Source: Kitagawia praeruptora (Eukaryota > Streptophyta > Magnoliopsida > Apiales > Apiaceae). From it: DNA of 64,000 bases. The stretch lies in contig CM075348.1 of NCBI GenBank assembly GCA_037693485.1, positions 5,704,001 through 5,768,000 on the forward strand, read 5' to 3'. The notes beneath the pieces are model-generated. The model made no database searches and was not told where the DNA came from. It saw only the letters and a program-made list of their open reading frames with translations. Shown here piece by piece: positions 1-10,597 of the stretch (position 1 is its first letter; every line of letters begins with the position of its first letter). The position numbers and the translations under genes were made by a program.

Positions 1-245
1 TAATTAGTTGTCCAGTTTGACTTTTCAGTGGTCAAATTGACTAACTTTTGACCAAAGATTAAAATTAATCCGTTTATTATTTTTAAAAACTGAAAATCAC
101 ATATTAAAATAGATTAGAAGTAGTTTACAATGGTATAATTTTTTTAAATATTTTTCATTATGTAATATGTATAAATTTCAGTCAAATTTGAGTCAATTTG
201 ACCAACAAAAATAGAAAGTGGACAACTAATTAGGGAGGGAGGGAG
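1..245. mobile_element. Stowaway-type MITE (left end cut by window)
   Basis: The left end reads as a TAATTAGTTGTCCA arm. The right end is its inverse (TGGACAACTAATTAG) followed by GGGAGGGAGGGAG and a TA dinucleotide at 246-247. The CTCCCTCC-type terminus and TA target site are the hallmark of Stowaway (Tc1/mariner) MITEs. The left CTCCCTCC and its TA lie outside the window. The interior is AT-rich and has no reading frame. It sits about 45 bp before the mapped exon-proximal promoter of F-box gene 1. Confidence 0.8.
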
Positions 246-267
246 TAATATTTTGTTGAAAATTGCT

Positions 268-274
268 TATAAAA
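268..274 (+). promoter_or_regulatory. TATA box of F-box gene 1
   Basis: TATAAAA lies in a block (GTTGAAAAT[TC]GCTTATAAA) that recurs about 90-115 bp before the start codons of F-box copies 2 (4333-4339), 3 (9400-9406) and 5 (61425-61430). The conservation of the block in four copies, inside diverged surroundings, supports a core promoter. Copy 4 lacks it. Confidence 0.65.
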
Positions 275-289
275 TCTCAACTGATCACG

Positions 290-430
290 ATGAAAACGCT
301 ATCCCTAACCCTGCCCTTCCGGATTTTCTCCCTGACATTGGTCTCCAAAATTTGTTGCTTTAGAATTGCATGGCAAAAATTACTCATGAAGACAACGCTA
401 ACCCTAACCCTGCCCTTCCGGAAGAGATGA
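290..430 (+). promoter_or_regulatory. upstream ORF overlapping the F-box gene 1 start
   Basis: An ATG at 290 opens a 46-codon frame that ends at the TGA at 428-430. It runs past the F-box start at 370 in another frame. Its leader contains a second copy of the segment AACGCTA(T/A)CCCTAACCCTGCCCTTCCGGA, which also forms codons of the F-box protein N-terminus, so the leader looks like a decayed duplicate of the coding start. The same upstream ATG is present before copy 5 (61447). Translation would be expected to lower initiation at the main ATG, but this is inferred. Confidence 0.4.
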
Positions 431-1476
431 TCTACGAAATACTCTCAAGACTTCCAGCTAAGTCTCTTTCAGAATTCCAGTTTGTTTGCAAGTCATGGAA
501 ATCTCTAATCTCTAGTCCTGAGTTCATCAAGACTCATCTCTCTAAATCGACAAATGACCCTGGCTTTGCTCACCACCGTTTGCTTTATATCAAATGGATA
601 TGGCGGCCTGATGTAAAGCATGGTGATAGACGTATCCTGGTCATGGAACCCTGGAGTTGTTTACTGTATTCTCTGCTTAATGACGACACAGTTACAGAAA
701 CTAAGAGTTACTGTCCAGGGGATAATGAGTACATTTATGTAGTAGGTTATTGTAATGGCCTGTTTTGTTTGACAAGTGGTGAACAAATATTCTTGTGGAA
801 CCCCTTCACAGGAAAATCGGGAAGATTACCCAAACATGAACATGAGCATAGAGCGCATGGGTTTTGCTATGATGAATCGAATGATGACTATAAAGTATTT
901 GCTATGGGTCCTTGTGATGAATACAAAAATAATGTGTCAGTTTATAGCTCAAAATCTGGTTGTTGGAGAATGATTGGAGATTATTACTTTGGGCGAATAT
1001 ATGGTTGGGGGATATTTGCAAATGGAGCTTTACACTCTCTTGTTGGGAGAAAGAATATGCAGTCTAACAATGCAGAACCAAATATAATTGTTTCTATTGA
1101 TATGAAAACCGAGACTTATCGAGAAGTTCCACTGCCACCGAAAGGAGAAGATGGACGATCTCGGAGAACCTTGGACACTTTCGGTGAAAGCCTTTCTTTA
1201 TTGTGTTCTTTTAAAACCCGGGCTGATTTTTGGGTAATGAAGAGATATGGCGTGGAAGAGTCTTGGACAAAATTGTTCACCATCCCATTGCCATGTGACT
1301 CTGATTGGAATAAACCGCTCTGTATTTCTATTGGTGGTGATATTATGCTGTCATCTGGCTCAGCCATATTACTCTACAACCCTAAGAGTAACACATTCAA
1401 GAAGCTGTTAGATATTGAGTTTGGTGCACTTTATGCGTATACCTATGTTGAGAGCCTAGTTTCACCACCAAATTAA
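370..1476 (+). CDS. F-box/FBA protein, CPR1/CPR30-like (F-box copy 1)
   Basis: This is a 368-residue intronless gene, the usual length for this family. The F-box lies at about residues 17-57 (LPEEMIYEILSRLPAKSL, then VCKSWKSLI). It is followed by an F-box-associated (FBA) domain with NGLFCL, LWNPFTGKS, GFCYDESNDDYKVF, SVYSSKSGCWR, ESWTKLFTIPL, YNPKSNTFKKL and the terminal YVESLVSP. Such proteins are SCF E3 ligase receptors: the F-box binds SKP1 and the FBA domain recruits the substrate; the family includes the Arabidopsis immune regulator CPR1/CPR30. The start follows the conserved TATA block. The position normally read as ALHW is ALHS here. It belongs to a tandem array with copies at 4.4, 9.5, 12.6 and 61.5 kb. 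The target is unknown. Confidence 0.93.
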   Translation: MAKITHEDNANPNPALPEEMIYEILSRLPAKSLSEFQFVCKSWKSLISSPEFIKTHLSKSTNDPGFAHHRLLYIKWIWRPDVKHGDRRILVMEPWSCLLYSLLNDDTVTETKSYCPGDNEYIYVVGYCNGLFCLTSGEQIFLWNPFTGKSGRLPKHEHEHRAHGFCYDESNDDYKVFAMGPCDEYKNNVSVYSSKSGCWRMIGDYYFGRIYGWGIFANGALHSLVGRKNMQSNNAEPNIIVSIDMKTETYREVPLPPKGEDGRSRRTLDTFGESLSLLCSFKTRADFWVMKRYGVEESWTKLFTIPLPCDSDWNKPLCISIGGDIMLSSGSAILLYNPKSNTFKKLLDIEFGALYAYTYVESLVSPPN

Positions 1477-1652
1477 GCTTGCTGGCAGCACCAAGTGAGA
1501 ATGAAGATCCATTCCGTTTTTTTTTCTTTGTTGCTTTGTGTTACTCTTCCTATAGAATGCTTTGGTACTCTCACTTTTTGAGTAAATTATTTGCGGTACA
1601 TCTTATTTGCATTTTTTTGTTGCTGAATTCTCATATTCATTTGATAGGATTA

Positions 1653-2049
1653 GAGCATCTCCAACCACAAGAAACCCTTAGCTAAAATTAGATAAAAGAT
1701 ACCATAAATAAAAATTATAGAGATTATCTAAAAAAAACTTGAACTCCAATGGGTCAAAGCTGTTAGCTATAATTTTAGATAATTTCTACAGGTTGGCTAT
1801 ATTTGTCGAACCTCTATATAGCTGTAAGAAATCTGTAAGAAGATTCCACATCATTCATTACCATATTGAAGTGATATATTCTATTTATAACAACCTAAAT
1901 TATTAATAACATACTATTTTTAAAATATAGCCAACCAATATAGCTAATACCATTGAAGTAAAATGTCTTACAGATTCAACAAATTTTACATAATGTCCTA
2001 CAGGTCCAATTTAGCCAACCAATTTTAGCTATTCCCGTTGGAGATGCTC
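1653..2049. mobile_element. Tourist-like (PIF/Harbinger) MITE
   Basis: The termini are GAGCATCTCCAAC and its inverse GTTGGAGATGCTC, flanked by TTA duplications at 1650-1652 and 2050-2052. The body is AT-rich and non-coding, and includes internal inverted words around TTAGCTA and GCCAACC. The paralogous 3' flanks of copies 3 (near 10770) and 5 (near 62648) read straight through as ATTAGGAAGAGATCC. They are therefore empty sites and confirm the boundaries. Confidence 0.88.
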
Positions 2050-2052
2050 TTA

Positions 2053-3399
2053 GGAAGAGATCCATAACTCCTTTTTTACAAGTTGAATAGAATCAATATA
2101 GGGAAATATAAAAGTTTGGATGTGTGTGATCATCAAAGTTTGTTTGCCAATCTTTTCTTTTGCTTGCAATTTCCTTGGTTGTACTGTTGGCGGAATTCTT
2201 TTCTTTAGCTGCGATGTGTGTTTTTTGTACTCATTTGTATTGTTGGACAAATGTTAAGACTTGATTATGATTTTTCAAATCAACAGTATGGTTTAAGAAG
2301 AATCGAATATTTGCAGTGCTACACAACAGAAATTTCGCGTCGGAGTCAACTTCCGGTGCTGCCATTTCCATAACTTGGTTTTGGTGACGGTTTCTTGTAA
2401 GAGCAAGTCCGAGCTAAAGGAGTAGTTGTGTCTCTGTTTTGTATATTCTTTTCCACCGTTTTAAAACTAGGTTAAATTTTGATGATTTGTTGTGGAATGG
2501 CCAAAATAGCACATAAATAAATGCAACTTAAGGCCCTAAATTAAAGGCACAAATTAGAGTTATGGCCCTATTTGTCACTACAAAAAGACTCTTAATAAAG
2601 CTTTCTCCTGTACAGCACCATTTGCAGAGAGTAATTTGTATTCGCTTCTGAATAATGACTGCTATATCGAGGGACAACTGGGATAAACAGAAGTTGTTTA
2701 GTACTCTTCATTCCACGGAAGTGGAGACTAGTTTTTGATGTTATCATAATTTTAATACATTAAACCAAGCAAGAAGCAGTGAGATGTAATTTCACTAAAG
2801 ATTTATTAACCATACAACCGTGTAGAAACTGTAAGCTTTGTATGTTGAAAGTTGAAGAGCTCATGTGAGCTTTGGTCTCTATTGTTTGGAGAGCTCATGT
2901 GTTTTCGATAATACATTTGAGCTTCTCCTTCGCGATGACAAATTTAGCTGCAATTCCACTATTCCAGGTTCAAAGCAATTGCGCGTAGCATCAGCAACGA
3001 TCTGTTTTTAAGCAAAACATATAAGCTAGTGATGTGAACAATCGACAGAAAGCAACTTTAAAAAAATGCTCAGAAACAAAAATTCTAAAGGGAGCTGTAT
3101 TGGATTTGGGCTAATGGGCATGCTAATATTACTCTCTATTTGACTTCAACAAAACTATTAATTCATTTGACTTAAAACATCTTACTACAAGCAATTAAAA
3201 CCACTGCCATGACAATCAGATGGAAATTGAACATCAAGAACAACTTTAGTACAAAGTGAATCTAAACAATTGACACAATACTAGTATCCAAAAAACCCTC
3301 AAACATGTGACTAATCCATCTATCTTAAGGACCAGGCACCAGACAGTTGATCATATCCAATGAAACCAACAGCAAGAGTAGTACCCCAAAGTTCCAAAA
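2053..3399. repeat. downstream block of F-box unit 1 (duplicated, non-coding)
   Basis: No gene is recognised here. Segments recur downstream of other F-box copies: 2053-2400 matches 62650-62700 and 63100-63500, and 2570-3000 matches 7070-7500 and 29150-29550. These repeats define the unit that was duplicated with the F-box gene. They may include 3' UTR and spacer. Confidence 0.6.
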
Positions 3400-3980
3400 G
3401 CTTTCTGAATTTCTGTCATATTCTCCAAATAAAGAGTCTGCACATCTTTCAATTTAGTTTTGGCATGATCGATGCAGGATGCAGATCTTGTAGTTTACTT
3501 TTGGCATCATCAACTCGCCTGTAGATTTTGTAGTTTACTTTTGCCATTATCGATACAACAATCAATTGCATGTAGCTCGGAAATTAGAGGCTCTGAAAAC
3601 CTGAGATGGTCAATATAGTTCAGGGCCTCAGGCAGCTCACTATCCAACTTACATTGAATCCACGTTTCTGCAAGTAAGCGAAATTATTCCTGTACTCAAC
3701 GATAATCTCAGAATCAACCCTAGTCATAGATATTTTGGTGAACTGATTCAGGGAAGTGTACAACACTACAACATATTCAGCCTCATTGTACATAAGTTCT
3801 TGTTTTTCGTGGTGAAGTGCTCAAAGATTTCCGGGTACTTACGCAAAATGCGATCGACTAGGCATACAAATTCGGACTTAACCGCGTGGCCCTGCCATAA
3901 CCCGCATAATGCGATCGAGTAGGCATACAAATTCAGACTTAACCTCGTCGCCCTGCCATTACTCTTAAAAGAGCTCACAC
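3400..3980 (-). pseudogene. remnant of MATH/coiled-coil-like gene, unit 1
   Basis: Minus-strand codons give a degraded version of a segment that is clearer in the copies at 8.0-8.6 and 30.0-31.1 kb: RILRKYPEIFEHFTTKNKNL, then a GF-V-W region, then a heptad-like tail. The pattern (a basic KYPxIF, KNxxLRT, a later GFxVxWLxxxLD) resembles the C-terminal region of plant MATH plus coiled-coil proteins. That assignment is from memory of the family and is tentative. Reading frames are broken and no N-terminal MATH domain is visible. A 61 bp tandem duplication (3848-3957) lies at its 5' side. Confidence 0.4.
3848..3957. repeat. 61 bp tandem duplication
   Basis: The segment starting ATGCGATCGA(C/G)TAGGCATAC at 3848 is repeated from 3909 with a few substitutions. 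The paralogous copies at 8.5 and 30.4 kb have only one copy, so the duplication is specific to this unit. Confidence 0.75.
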
Positions 3981-4446
3981 GGTAATTGCTTACCCCTTCA
4001 ACTGGAGCACTTAATTTAACTTCTGTCTATGAATTTGTTTTGAGGTAATGAAAAAAATAAATTTCCTGTTATAATGTGAGTTACTTGCAATTAATGTAGC
4101 CACAAATGTATATGTATTTGGAACTCAAAATCAAGATATATAGCCCACCTGTTTCTGGAAGCCCAACAAAAAGAGTTGTATTGAAAAACGGTGGGTTTCC
4201 AACAAAGAGGAAAGATAGTTTGATCGTCCCGATACTAGTTAAAACAGATTCAGATTCTCAATGGCAGCACATATAAATCTAATTATTTAAAATAAAGTAA
4301 ATAAATAAAAAAATAATTAGTTGAAAATCGCTTATAAAATCTCAACTCATCACGCTGAAAACGCCCTATCCTCAAGACCCTAGTCCCTGCTAACCCTTTT
4401 TCCTGCCACTCTCTCCAGACTCCAAAATTTGTTGCTTTTGAATTGC
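3981..4446. promoter_or_regulatory. spacer and promoter of F-box copy 2
   Basis: This is AT-rich spacer without a gene. From about 4321 it carries the conserved F-box promoter block, with TATAAAA at 4333-4339. The stretch 4100-4210 resembles 8880-9010 and 32630-32740, showing that the same spacer precedes other units. Confidence 0.5.
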
Positions 4447-5335
4447 ATGGCAAATATTACTCATGAAGACAACGCTAACCCTAACCCTAACCCTGCCCTT
4501 CCGGAAGAGATGATCTACGAAATACTCTCAAGACTTCCTGCTGCGTCTCTTTCGAAATTCCAATATGTTTGTAAGTCATGGAAATCTCTTGTCCTGAGTT
4601 CATCAAGAGTCATCTCTCTAAATCGACTAATGACCATGCCTTTGCTCACCACCGTTTGCTTTATATCAAATTGATAAGAGTGAGGCACGCTAATACCTTT
4701 TTACCCCGTACATATATGGAACCCTGGGGTTGTTCACTAAATTCTCTGCTTAATGACGAAACTAAGAGTTACTGTCCAGGGGTTAATAACTACAATATCA
4801 TTGTTATAATAGGTTATTGTAATGGCCTGTTTTGTTTGAGAAGTAATAATCAAATATTCTTGTGGAACCCATTGACTTCGATATCAACAAGACTGCCTAA
4901 ACATGAACATGAGCAAGTATGTGAATATGGGTTTTGCTACGATGAATCCGTTGACGATTATAAAGTATTCTCCGTTTCTCAACGTTTAGATCAAACAGAA
5001 TACAATGTGTCAGTTTACAGCTCAAAATCTAGTTTTTGGAGAATCATTGGAGATTATCTCTCTGGGAAACTATTACTTTGTGACAATATGGCCTTCACAA
5101 ATGGGGCTATACATTGGCTTGTTAAGAAAAACAATGTGCAGCCTGACGAACCGGAATCGACTATTAATATTGTTTCCCTTGATATAAAAACAGAGACTTA
5201 TCGAGAAATTTTGTTACCGCCAAAAGAAGAAAGTGCATACACGACCTTTGACACTTTTGACCTTTGACACTTTCACAATCTGATTACGACAACATTTATA
5301 TGTATACTTATGTTGAGAGCCTAGTTCTACCACCA
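4447..5335 (+). pseudogene. F-box/FBA pseudogene (F-box copy 2)
   Basis: The ATG at 4447 gives an F-box N-terminus almost the same as copy 1, with one extra Asn-Pro repeat. After CKSWKSL, a net loss of 7 bp relative to copy 1 (AAATCTCTTGTCCTGAG, near 4580) shifts the frame. The remaining FBA region is readable from 4578 to 5267 in the second frame (GYCNGLFCL, LWNPLTS, GFCYDESVDDYKVF, IHWLV). Near 5230-5290 most of the last 80 codons are deleted and CCTTTGACACTTT is locally duplicated. Only the tail coding for YTYVESLV and Pro-Pro remains. The gene is non-functional as an F-box receptor. Confidence 0.88.
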
Positions 5336-5553
5336 AAGCTTGCAGGTAGCAACACGGGAGCACCAAGTGAAAAGAAGATCCATCCTGGTTACTAAATTCT
5401 CTTATTCTGCTTTATGTTATATACTGCTCTTATTTGTTGTACATCTTATTTAAACTCTCTCTTACTAAATTCTCACTGTCATTAGATAGTGCATTCCGAA
5501 GATATTACATTTTTACGTGATATTGTAGTGTATAGATTAACCTTTGGAAGTTA

Positions 5554-5663
5554 AGGACTTATCTCTTGTCGTCCCAGGTCCTGGGTTCGATTCTCGCTCA
5601 CCCCCGAGATTTGTTAGAACAGATACTCTCTTATGTAAGGCATATAAGCCTAATTATTCAAAA
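5554..5663 (+). mobile_element. tRNA-derived SINE (probably 5'-truncated)
   Basis: The insert contains a pol III B-box-like GGTTCGATTCTCG and ends in TTATTCAAAAA. It is flanked by a perfect 15 bp direct repeat, AACCTTTGGAAGTTA, at 5539-5553 and 5664-5678. The long target-site duplication is typical of L1-mediated retroposition. No clear A box is seen, so the copy is probably truncated at its 5' end. Confidence 0.72.
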
Positions 5664-5678
5664 AACCTTTGGAAGTTA

Positions 5679-8037
5679 TTCCATATTTCAGTGATATTGC
5701 ATAGATTAACCTGATATAAACAGCCGGTTTACATCAGATTAGAAGACGTCCTCTAAAATGTTTGTTTCACATTTAGTCAGTAATGTTTAATTTAGATAGC
5801 ACATAGATTAATTAATTTCTTTTATAACAGATATGCATACAGTAAACCTGCATTTAACATCGTTCACCATTGCCTGTATTTTTTTTTAGATGTAGTGTAA
5901 TTTTCCTCATCTGTATTGTTGCGACACTGCTAAGATTTTGAAATTTTAAATTGAATCATCAGGTGGCTTTAAGGAAAAGCGGCGATTGCAGTGGTACACA
6001 TGAGAATTTTCTTGTGGGAATCAATTTTGGCCATTTTCTTAACTTGGACGGAGTGTCTTCTCATAAAGGAATCCTCTTAGTATCCCCGCTTCTTCGACAC
6101 AATTGTTCCTCCTTTTGGTGAGGCCATCTTGTAAAGGAGTAGCCGTCTCTCTCTCTTGCATATTCTTTTCCACTCTTTTAGAATCTGTCGATATATGAGA
6201 TGTTTTTGGATGTGGTTAATTAGAATCATTTAGATTTTGTACGGAATCTGAATTTTTTTTGATGATGTTTAAAAGACATGTTGCTATGATTTGTTGCTCT
6301 GTTTGTGTTTTGGAACTAGTATAGTGTACTTATTTTAATAGTAATACTTTGTTGTTTCTTGTCATTTTTCCGACGTTTTCTTGGGGTTGTATTGACTTTT
6401 TGTCATTTAAATAGTAATACGGGCAGATCATTTTTCAACTCTCTCCGTGGAGCAAACATGAACTGTGAATATTTTCTTGGGGTTGTGCCAGTTCTTTTTT
6501 TTAGAATCGATTTCCTTGGTTGTACTGTTGGCGGTATTCTTTTCTTTCACTGCAATGTGTTTTTTGTACTCATTTATATTGCTCCAAAAATGTTAAGACT
6601 TGAATATGTTATATCACATCAACAGGTTGGTTTAAGAAGAATCGACTAATTGCTATACAGCCAATTTGGATAGAAAAATGTGTTTGACTTGATTGGCAAT
6701 TATGTTTAATTGTGCTTAAACTTTCTTGTTTTGCAAATTATTAGATCAGAGACACTTACAAAATCTTCGAGTAAGAGTTACCAAGGGTCTATGTTTTCAA
6801 TGATGGCCAAGTAATTTGTGTTGGTTTACAAAAAACACCGGATGAAACTTTAGCATGTGGTAAAGTGAAACAGAAGCAAATTTTGTGCCAGTCCTTTTCT
6901 TTAATATCTGCAATGTCATGCTTGCATATTTTGTGAATGTGAAGCACTTGGCCACTTTCTACTTTCTATCCGGGGAGCAAACCTGCACTGTTGTATAAAC
7001 TCTTTTTTGCAAGGACCAAGCTCAGAATGTTGATGGTTTAACCATATATTCCTCCGCACTATATGCAACATAAGGCCCTAAAAGGCACAAATCAGAATTA
7101 CGACTTCTAATAAAGCGTTTCTCCTGTACCATTAAACTGGAACTTCTGTAGCACCATATGCAGAGAGTAATTGTATTCGCTTCTGTATGATGACTGTTAT
7201 CGAGGGACAACAACTCTCTCTAGAATAAACAGAAGTTGCTGTTTAGTAGTCTTCATTTTACAAGAAGGAGACTAGTTTTTTATGTTATCATATTTTTTGT
7301 ACATTAAACCAAGCAAGAAGCATAGAGATGTAATTTCACTAAAGATTTATTAACCATACAACCGTAGAAAGACTATAAGCTTTGTATGTTGAAATTAACG
7401 GCTGAGGTCTCAATTGTTTGGAGAGCTCATGTGGTTTCAATAATACATTTGAGCTTCTCCGTCCCGATGACACTATTCGAGTTTAGCTGCAATTACACTA
7501 TTCGAGTTTCAAAGCAATTGTGCGCAGCATCAGCAACAATCTGTATATATAAGCAACTTCTTAAAAATGCTGAGAAACAAAAATTCGTTAGGGATCAAGT
7601 AGCTGTATGTTATTGGATTTGGGCTAATGGGCATGCTTATTGCTCTCTTTTTGACTTCGTACTATTTCTAAACTAAACTATTAATTCATTTCACTTGCTA
7701 ATTCTTGAATAATATAACTTCTTACTACAAGCAATTAAAACCACGGCCATGATTCATTTGACTTCCTAATTCTTAAATAATATGACAACTTACAACAATT
7801 AAGTAATTTAAACCACTGCCATGACAGTAAGATGGAAATTAAACATCAAGAACAACTTTAGTACAAAGTGAATAAGCCTACCTAGAAAGTACAAAAGACT
7901 TCAGGACTAGACGATAGACACACTAATAGTATCCAAAAATCCTCAAACATGCAATAATCCATCAAATTTTTAAGGACCAGACAGTCGATCATCTTCACTG
8001 AAACCAATATCAAGAGTAGTACCCGGAGTTTCAAATG
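5679..8037. repeat. downstream block of F-box unit 2 (duplicated, non-coding)
   Basis: No gene is supported. It contains blocks shared with the other units: 6480-6650 matches 2160-2310 and 63190-63350, and 6840-7500 matches 28924-29550. A paired copy of GATTCATTT(G/C)ACTT plus AATAATATGAC lies at 7680-7830. The sequence at 6838-6850 (GGATGAAACTTTAGC) is the uninterrupted counterpart of the right junction of the Athila element at 28923. Confidence 0.55.
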
Positions 8038-8560
8038 TTCTCTAAATTTCTGTCATCTTCTCCAAATGAAGAGTCTGCACATCTTTGAATTTAGTTTTAG
8101 CATGATCAATGTGGGATTGCAGATCTTGTAGTTTCTTTTGGCATCATCTACGAGAGCCTGCAGATTTTGTAGTGTACTTTTGTCGTTATCAATACGACAG
8201 TCAAATGCATGTAGCTCGGAAATTAGAGGCTCCGAGAACTGGTCCACACTGGACCACTGGAGATGATCAATATAGTCCAGGCGCTTCACCACCCAACTTA
8301 CATTGAATCCCAGATTCTGCAGGTAAGCAAAATTATTCCTGTACTCAACGATAATCTCAGAATGAACCCAAGTCATAGATATTTTGGTAAACTCACTCAG
8401 TGAAGTGCACAAAATATTCAGAATCATTGTACGTAAGTTCTTGTTTTTCATGGTGAAGTGCTCAAAGATTTCTGGGTACTTGCGTGTAATGCGATCAAGC
8501 AGGCATATACAAAATCGGACTTAACCTCGCAACCCTGCCATAACCCAAATATGGCAGGGT
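8038..8560 (-). pseudogene. remnant of MATH/coiled-coil-like gene, unit 2
   Basis: The minus strand from 8451 to 8053 is open for 132 codons: KNKNLRTMILNILCTSLSEF, YRNNFAYLQNLGFNVSWVV, then a Leu/Asp/Lys heptad-like stretch (DNDKSTLQNLQALVDDAK). A frameshift follows at about 8130 relative to unit 3, which reads AKSKLQDL. The GFxVxW motif and coiled-coil tail resemble the C-terminus of plant MATH/coiled-coil proteins (tentative). No start, MATH domain or intact full-length frame is present. Confidence 0.42.
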
Positions 8561-9508
8561 TAGGTGAGATACAAAATAATTTATATACAAATATGGAATG
8601 AGTATTTTTTTTTAAATTCAAGGTTCATTTAAAATTTTAATAATATTTTATTATTTTATACTAAAATCTTAGAAAATTATCTGAGATATCTTAGATTCCT
8701 TTTTCTCGATTTAAAATTCACCGACTTATTTGAGGAAAATAATAGATACATTACCTAATGCAAGGATTTTAATTGGTGTGCAAGGACGTACCTAAAATCG
8801 TATTTTTTTAAAAAATAATGTACAAAATATTTAATTTTGAAAATAAATTCATGTAATAACATGAGTTATACTTGCAATTTACGAATGTAGGCACAAATGT
8901 GCATACATTTGGGCCTCAAAATCAAGATATCTAGCTCACCAATTTTTGGAAGCCCAAACAATGTTGTACCAAAAAATGGTTACGATGGGCTTCAAACAAA
9001 GAAAAGAGGCGATATGCCGATTAAAACAAATTTTAATTAATTTATATAAAATAAGTAAATAACAAATTTTTATACTTCTTTTACAAAAAAAATACAATTT
9101 TTCAGTCAAATGTAACAAAATGCAATCACAACAAAAAATAGCTAATTTTTTTAAAAAGATACGTATATTGCAAGTCGTATATTAAACTACATTTTTATAA
9201 ATATTTTAAACTACATTTTTATAAATAGCTAAAGATACATGCATGCATTTTATTGCTTTTAGTTTAAACTACATTTTTATAAATATTTTTAGAAAATATA
9301 AAAATCGCAAATAAATTGAGAAAAAAACTATTTAAATAATTTTTCTTGCTAAAATGGTAAGTTAAAATAATTTAAACTAATATTTAGTTGAAAATCGCTT
9401 ATAAAATTTCGATGAAAACGCCTATCCCCAATACCCTAGTTAAGCTAACTAACCCTTTTTCCCTGCCACACTCTCCGCAGACTCCAAAATTTTTTGCTTT
9501 AGAATTGC
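8561..9508. promoter_or_regulatory. AT-rich spacer and promoter of F-box copy 3
   Basis: There is no gene here. The spacer 8600-9380 is closely matched by 31130-33010 plus 61367-61410, which shows that it is the uninterrupted version of the DNA split by the 28 kb composite insertion. The promoter block with TATAAAA (9400-9406) is about 105 bp before the start codon. Confidence 0.6.
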
Positions 9509-10597
9509 ATGGCAAATATTACTGCTAACCCTAACCCTGCCCTTCCGGAAGAGATGATCTACGAAATACTCTCAAGACTTCCAGCTAAGTCTCTTTCAGA
9601 ATTCCAGTTTGTTTGCAAGTCATGGAAATCTTTAATCTCTAGTCCTGAGTTCATCAAGACTCATCTCTCTAAAATGACTAATGACCCTGGCTTAACTAAC
9701 CACTGTTTGCTTTTAATCACCTGGCCTATTGTAGAGCCGGCTTATATCCGGTACATGAAGCTTTCGAGTTGTTCAGTAAATGCATTGCTTGATGATGAGA
9801 CAGTTCCGGAGACTGTTGGGACATACCATCCAGGGGATGACAACATTGATGTAGTAGGTTATTGTAATGGCCTGTTTTGTTTGACAAGTGGTGAACAAAT
9901 ATTCTTGTGGAACCCGTTCACAGGAAAATCGAGAAGATTGCCCAAACATGAACATGAGCATAGAGCGCATGGGTTTTGCTATGATGAATCGAATGATGAC
10001 TATAAAGTATTTGCAATCTCTGGTCCTGGTGATGAATATAAATATAATGTGTCAGTTTATAGCTCAAAATCTGGTTGTTGGAGAATCATTGGAGATCATT
10101 ACCTTGGGCGAATATATGGCTCGGGGTGTTTTGCAAATGGAGCTATGCACTCGCTGGTTGCAAGAAAAAATATGCAGTTTAACAATGCCGAATCAAAAAT
10201 TATTGTTTCTATTGATATAAAAGCTGAGACATATGGAGAAGTTTCGCTGGCACCAAAAGGAGAAGGTGCACGTTGGGCGACCTTGGACACTTTTGGTGAA
10301 AACCTTTCTGTATTGTATGAATACGAAACCCGTGCTGATTTTTGGGTAATGAAGCAAAGTGGTGCAGAAGAGTCATGGACAAAATTGTTCACCATCCCAT
10401 TTACAATTGGATTACCATGTGGCTATTGGATTAAACCGCTCTGTATTTCTATGGGTGGTGATATAATGCTGTCATCTGGCTCCGCCATAGTACTCTACAA
10501 CCCTAAGAGTAACACATTCAAGAAACTGTTAGATATGTTAGATACTGAGTTTTACGCGTATACCTATGTTGAGAGCCTAGTTTCACCACCAAATTAA
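9509..10597 (+). CDS. F-box/FBA protein, CPR1/CPR30-like (F-box copy 3)
   Basis: This is an intact 362-residue intronless gene. The F-box lies at about residues 12-52 (LPEEMIYEILSRLPAKSL, VCKSWKSLISS). The FBA domain is complete: VVGYCNGLFCL, LWNPFTGKSRRLP, GFCYDESNDDYKVF, SVYSSKSGCWRIIG, DFWVMKQSG, ESWTKLFTIPF, LYNPKSNTFKK and the terminal YVESLVSPPN. Compared with copy 1 it lacks the HEDNANP segment after MANIT and has a short insertion in the ESWTKLFTIP(FTIG)LPCG region. The predicted role is SCF ubiquitin ligase substrate receptor in the cytosol or nucleus; the target is unknown. The start follows the shared TATA block. Confidence 0.93.
   Translation: MANITANPNPALPEEMIYEILSRLPAKSLSEFQFVCKSWKSLISSPEFIKTHLSKMTNDPGLTNHCLLLITWPIVEPAYIRYMKLSSCSVNALLDDETVPETVGTYHPGDDNIDVVGYCNGLFCLTSGEQIFLWNPFTGKSRRLPKHEHEHRAHGFCYDESNDDYKVFAISGPGDEYKYNVSVYSSKSGCWRIIGDHYLGRIYGSGCFANGAMHSLVARKNMQFNNAESKIIVSIDIKAETYGEVSLAPKGEGARWATLDTFGENLSVLYEYETRADFWVMKQSGAEESWTKLFTIPFTIGLPCGYWIKPLCISMGGDIMLSSGSAIVLYNPKSNTFKKLLDMLDTEFYAYTYVESLVSPPN

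Noticed and set aside
400..420. Telomere-like CCCTAACCCTAACCCT word
   Set aside because: Only two or three units, inside codons for Asn-Pro repeats, and not the plant TTTAGGG unit.
5575..5605. Possible tRNA gene with a B box
   Set aside because: No A box or cloverleaf stems, and a 15 bp target duplication identifies a SINE.
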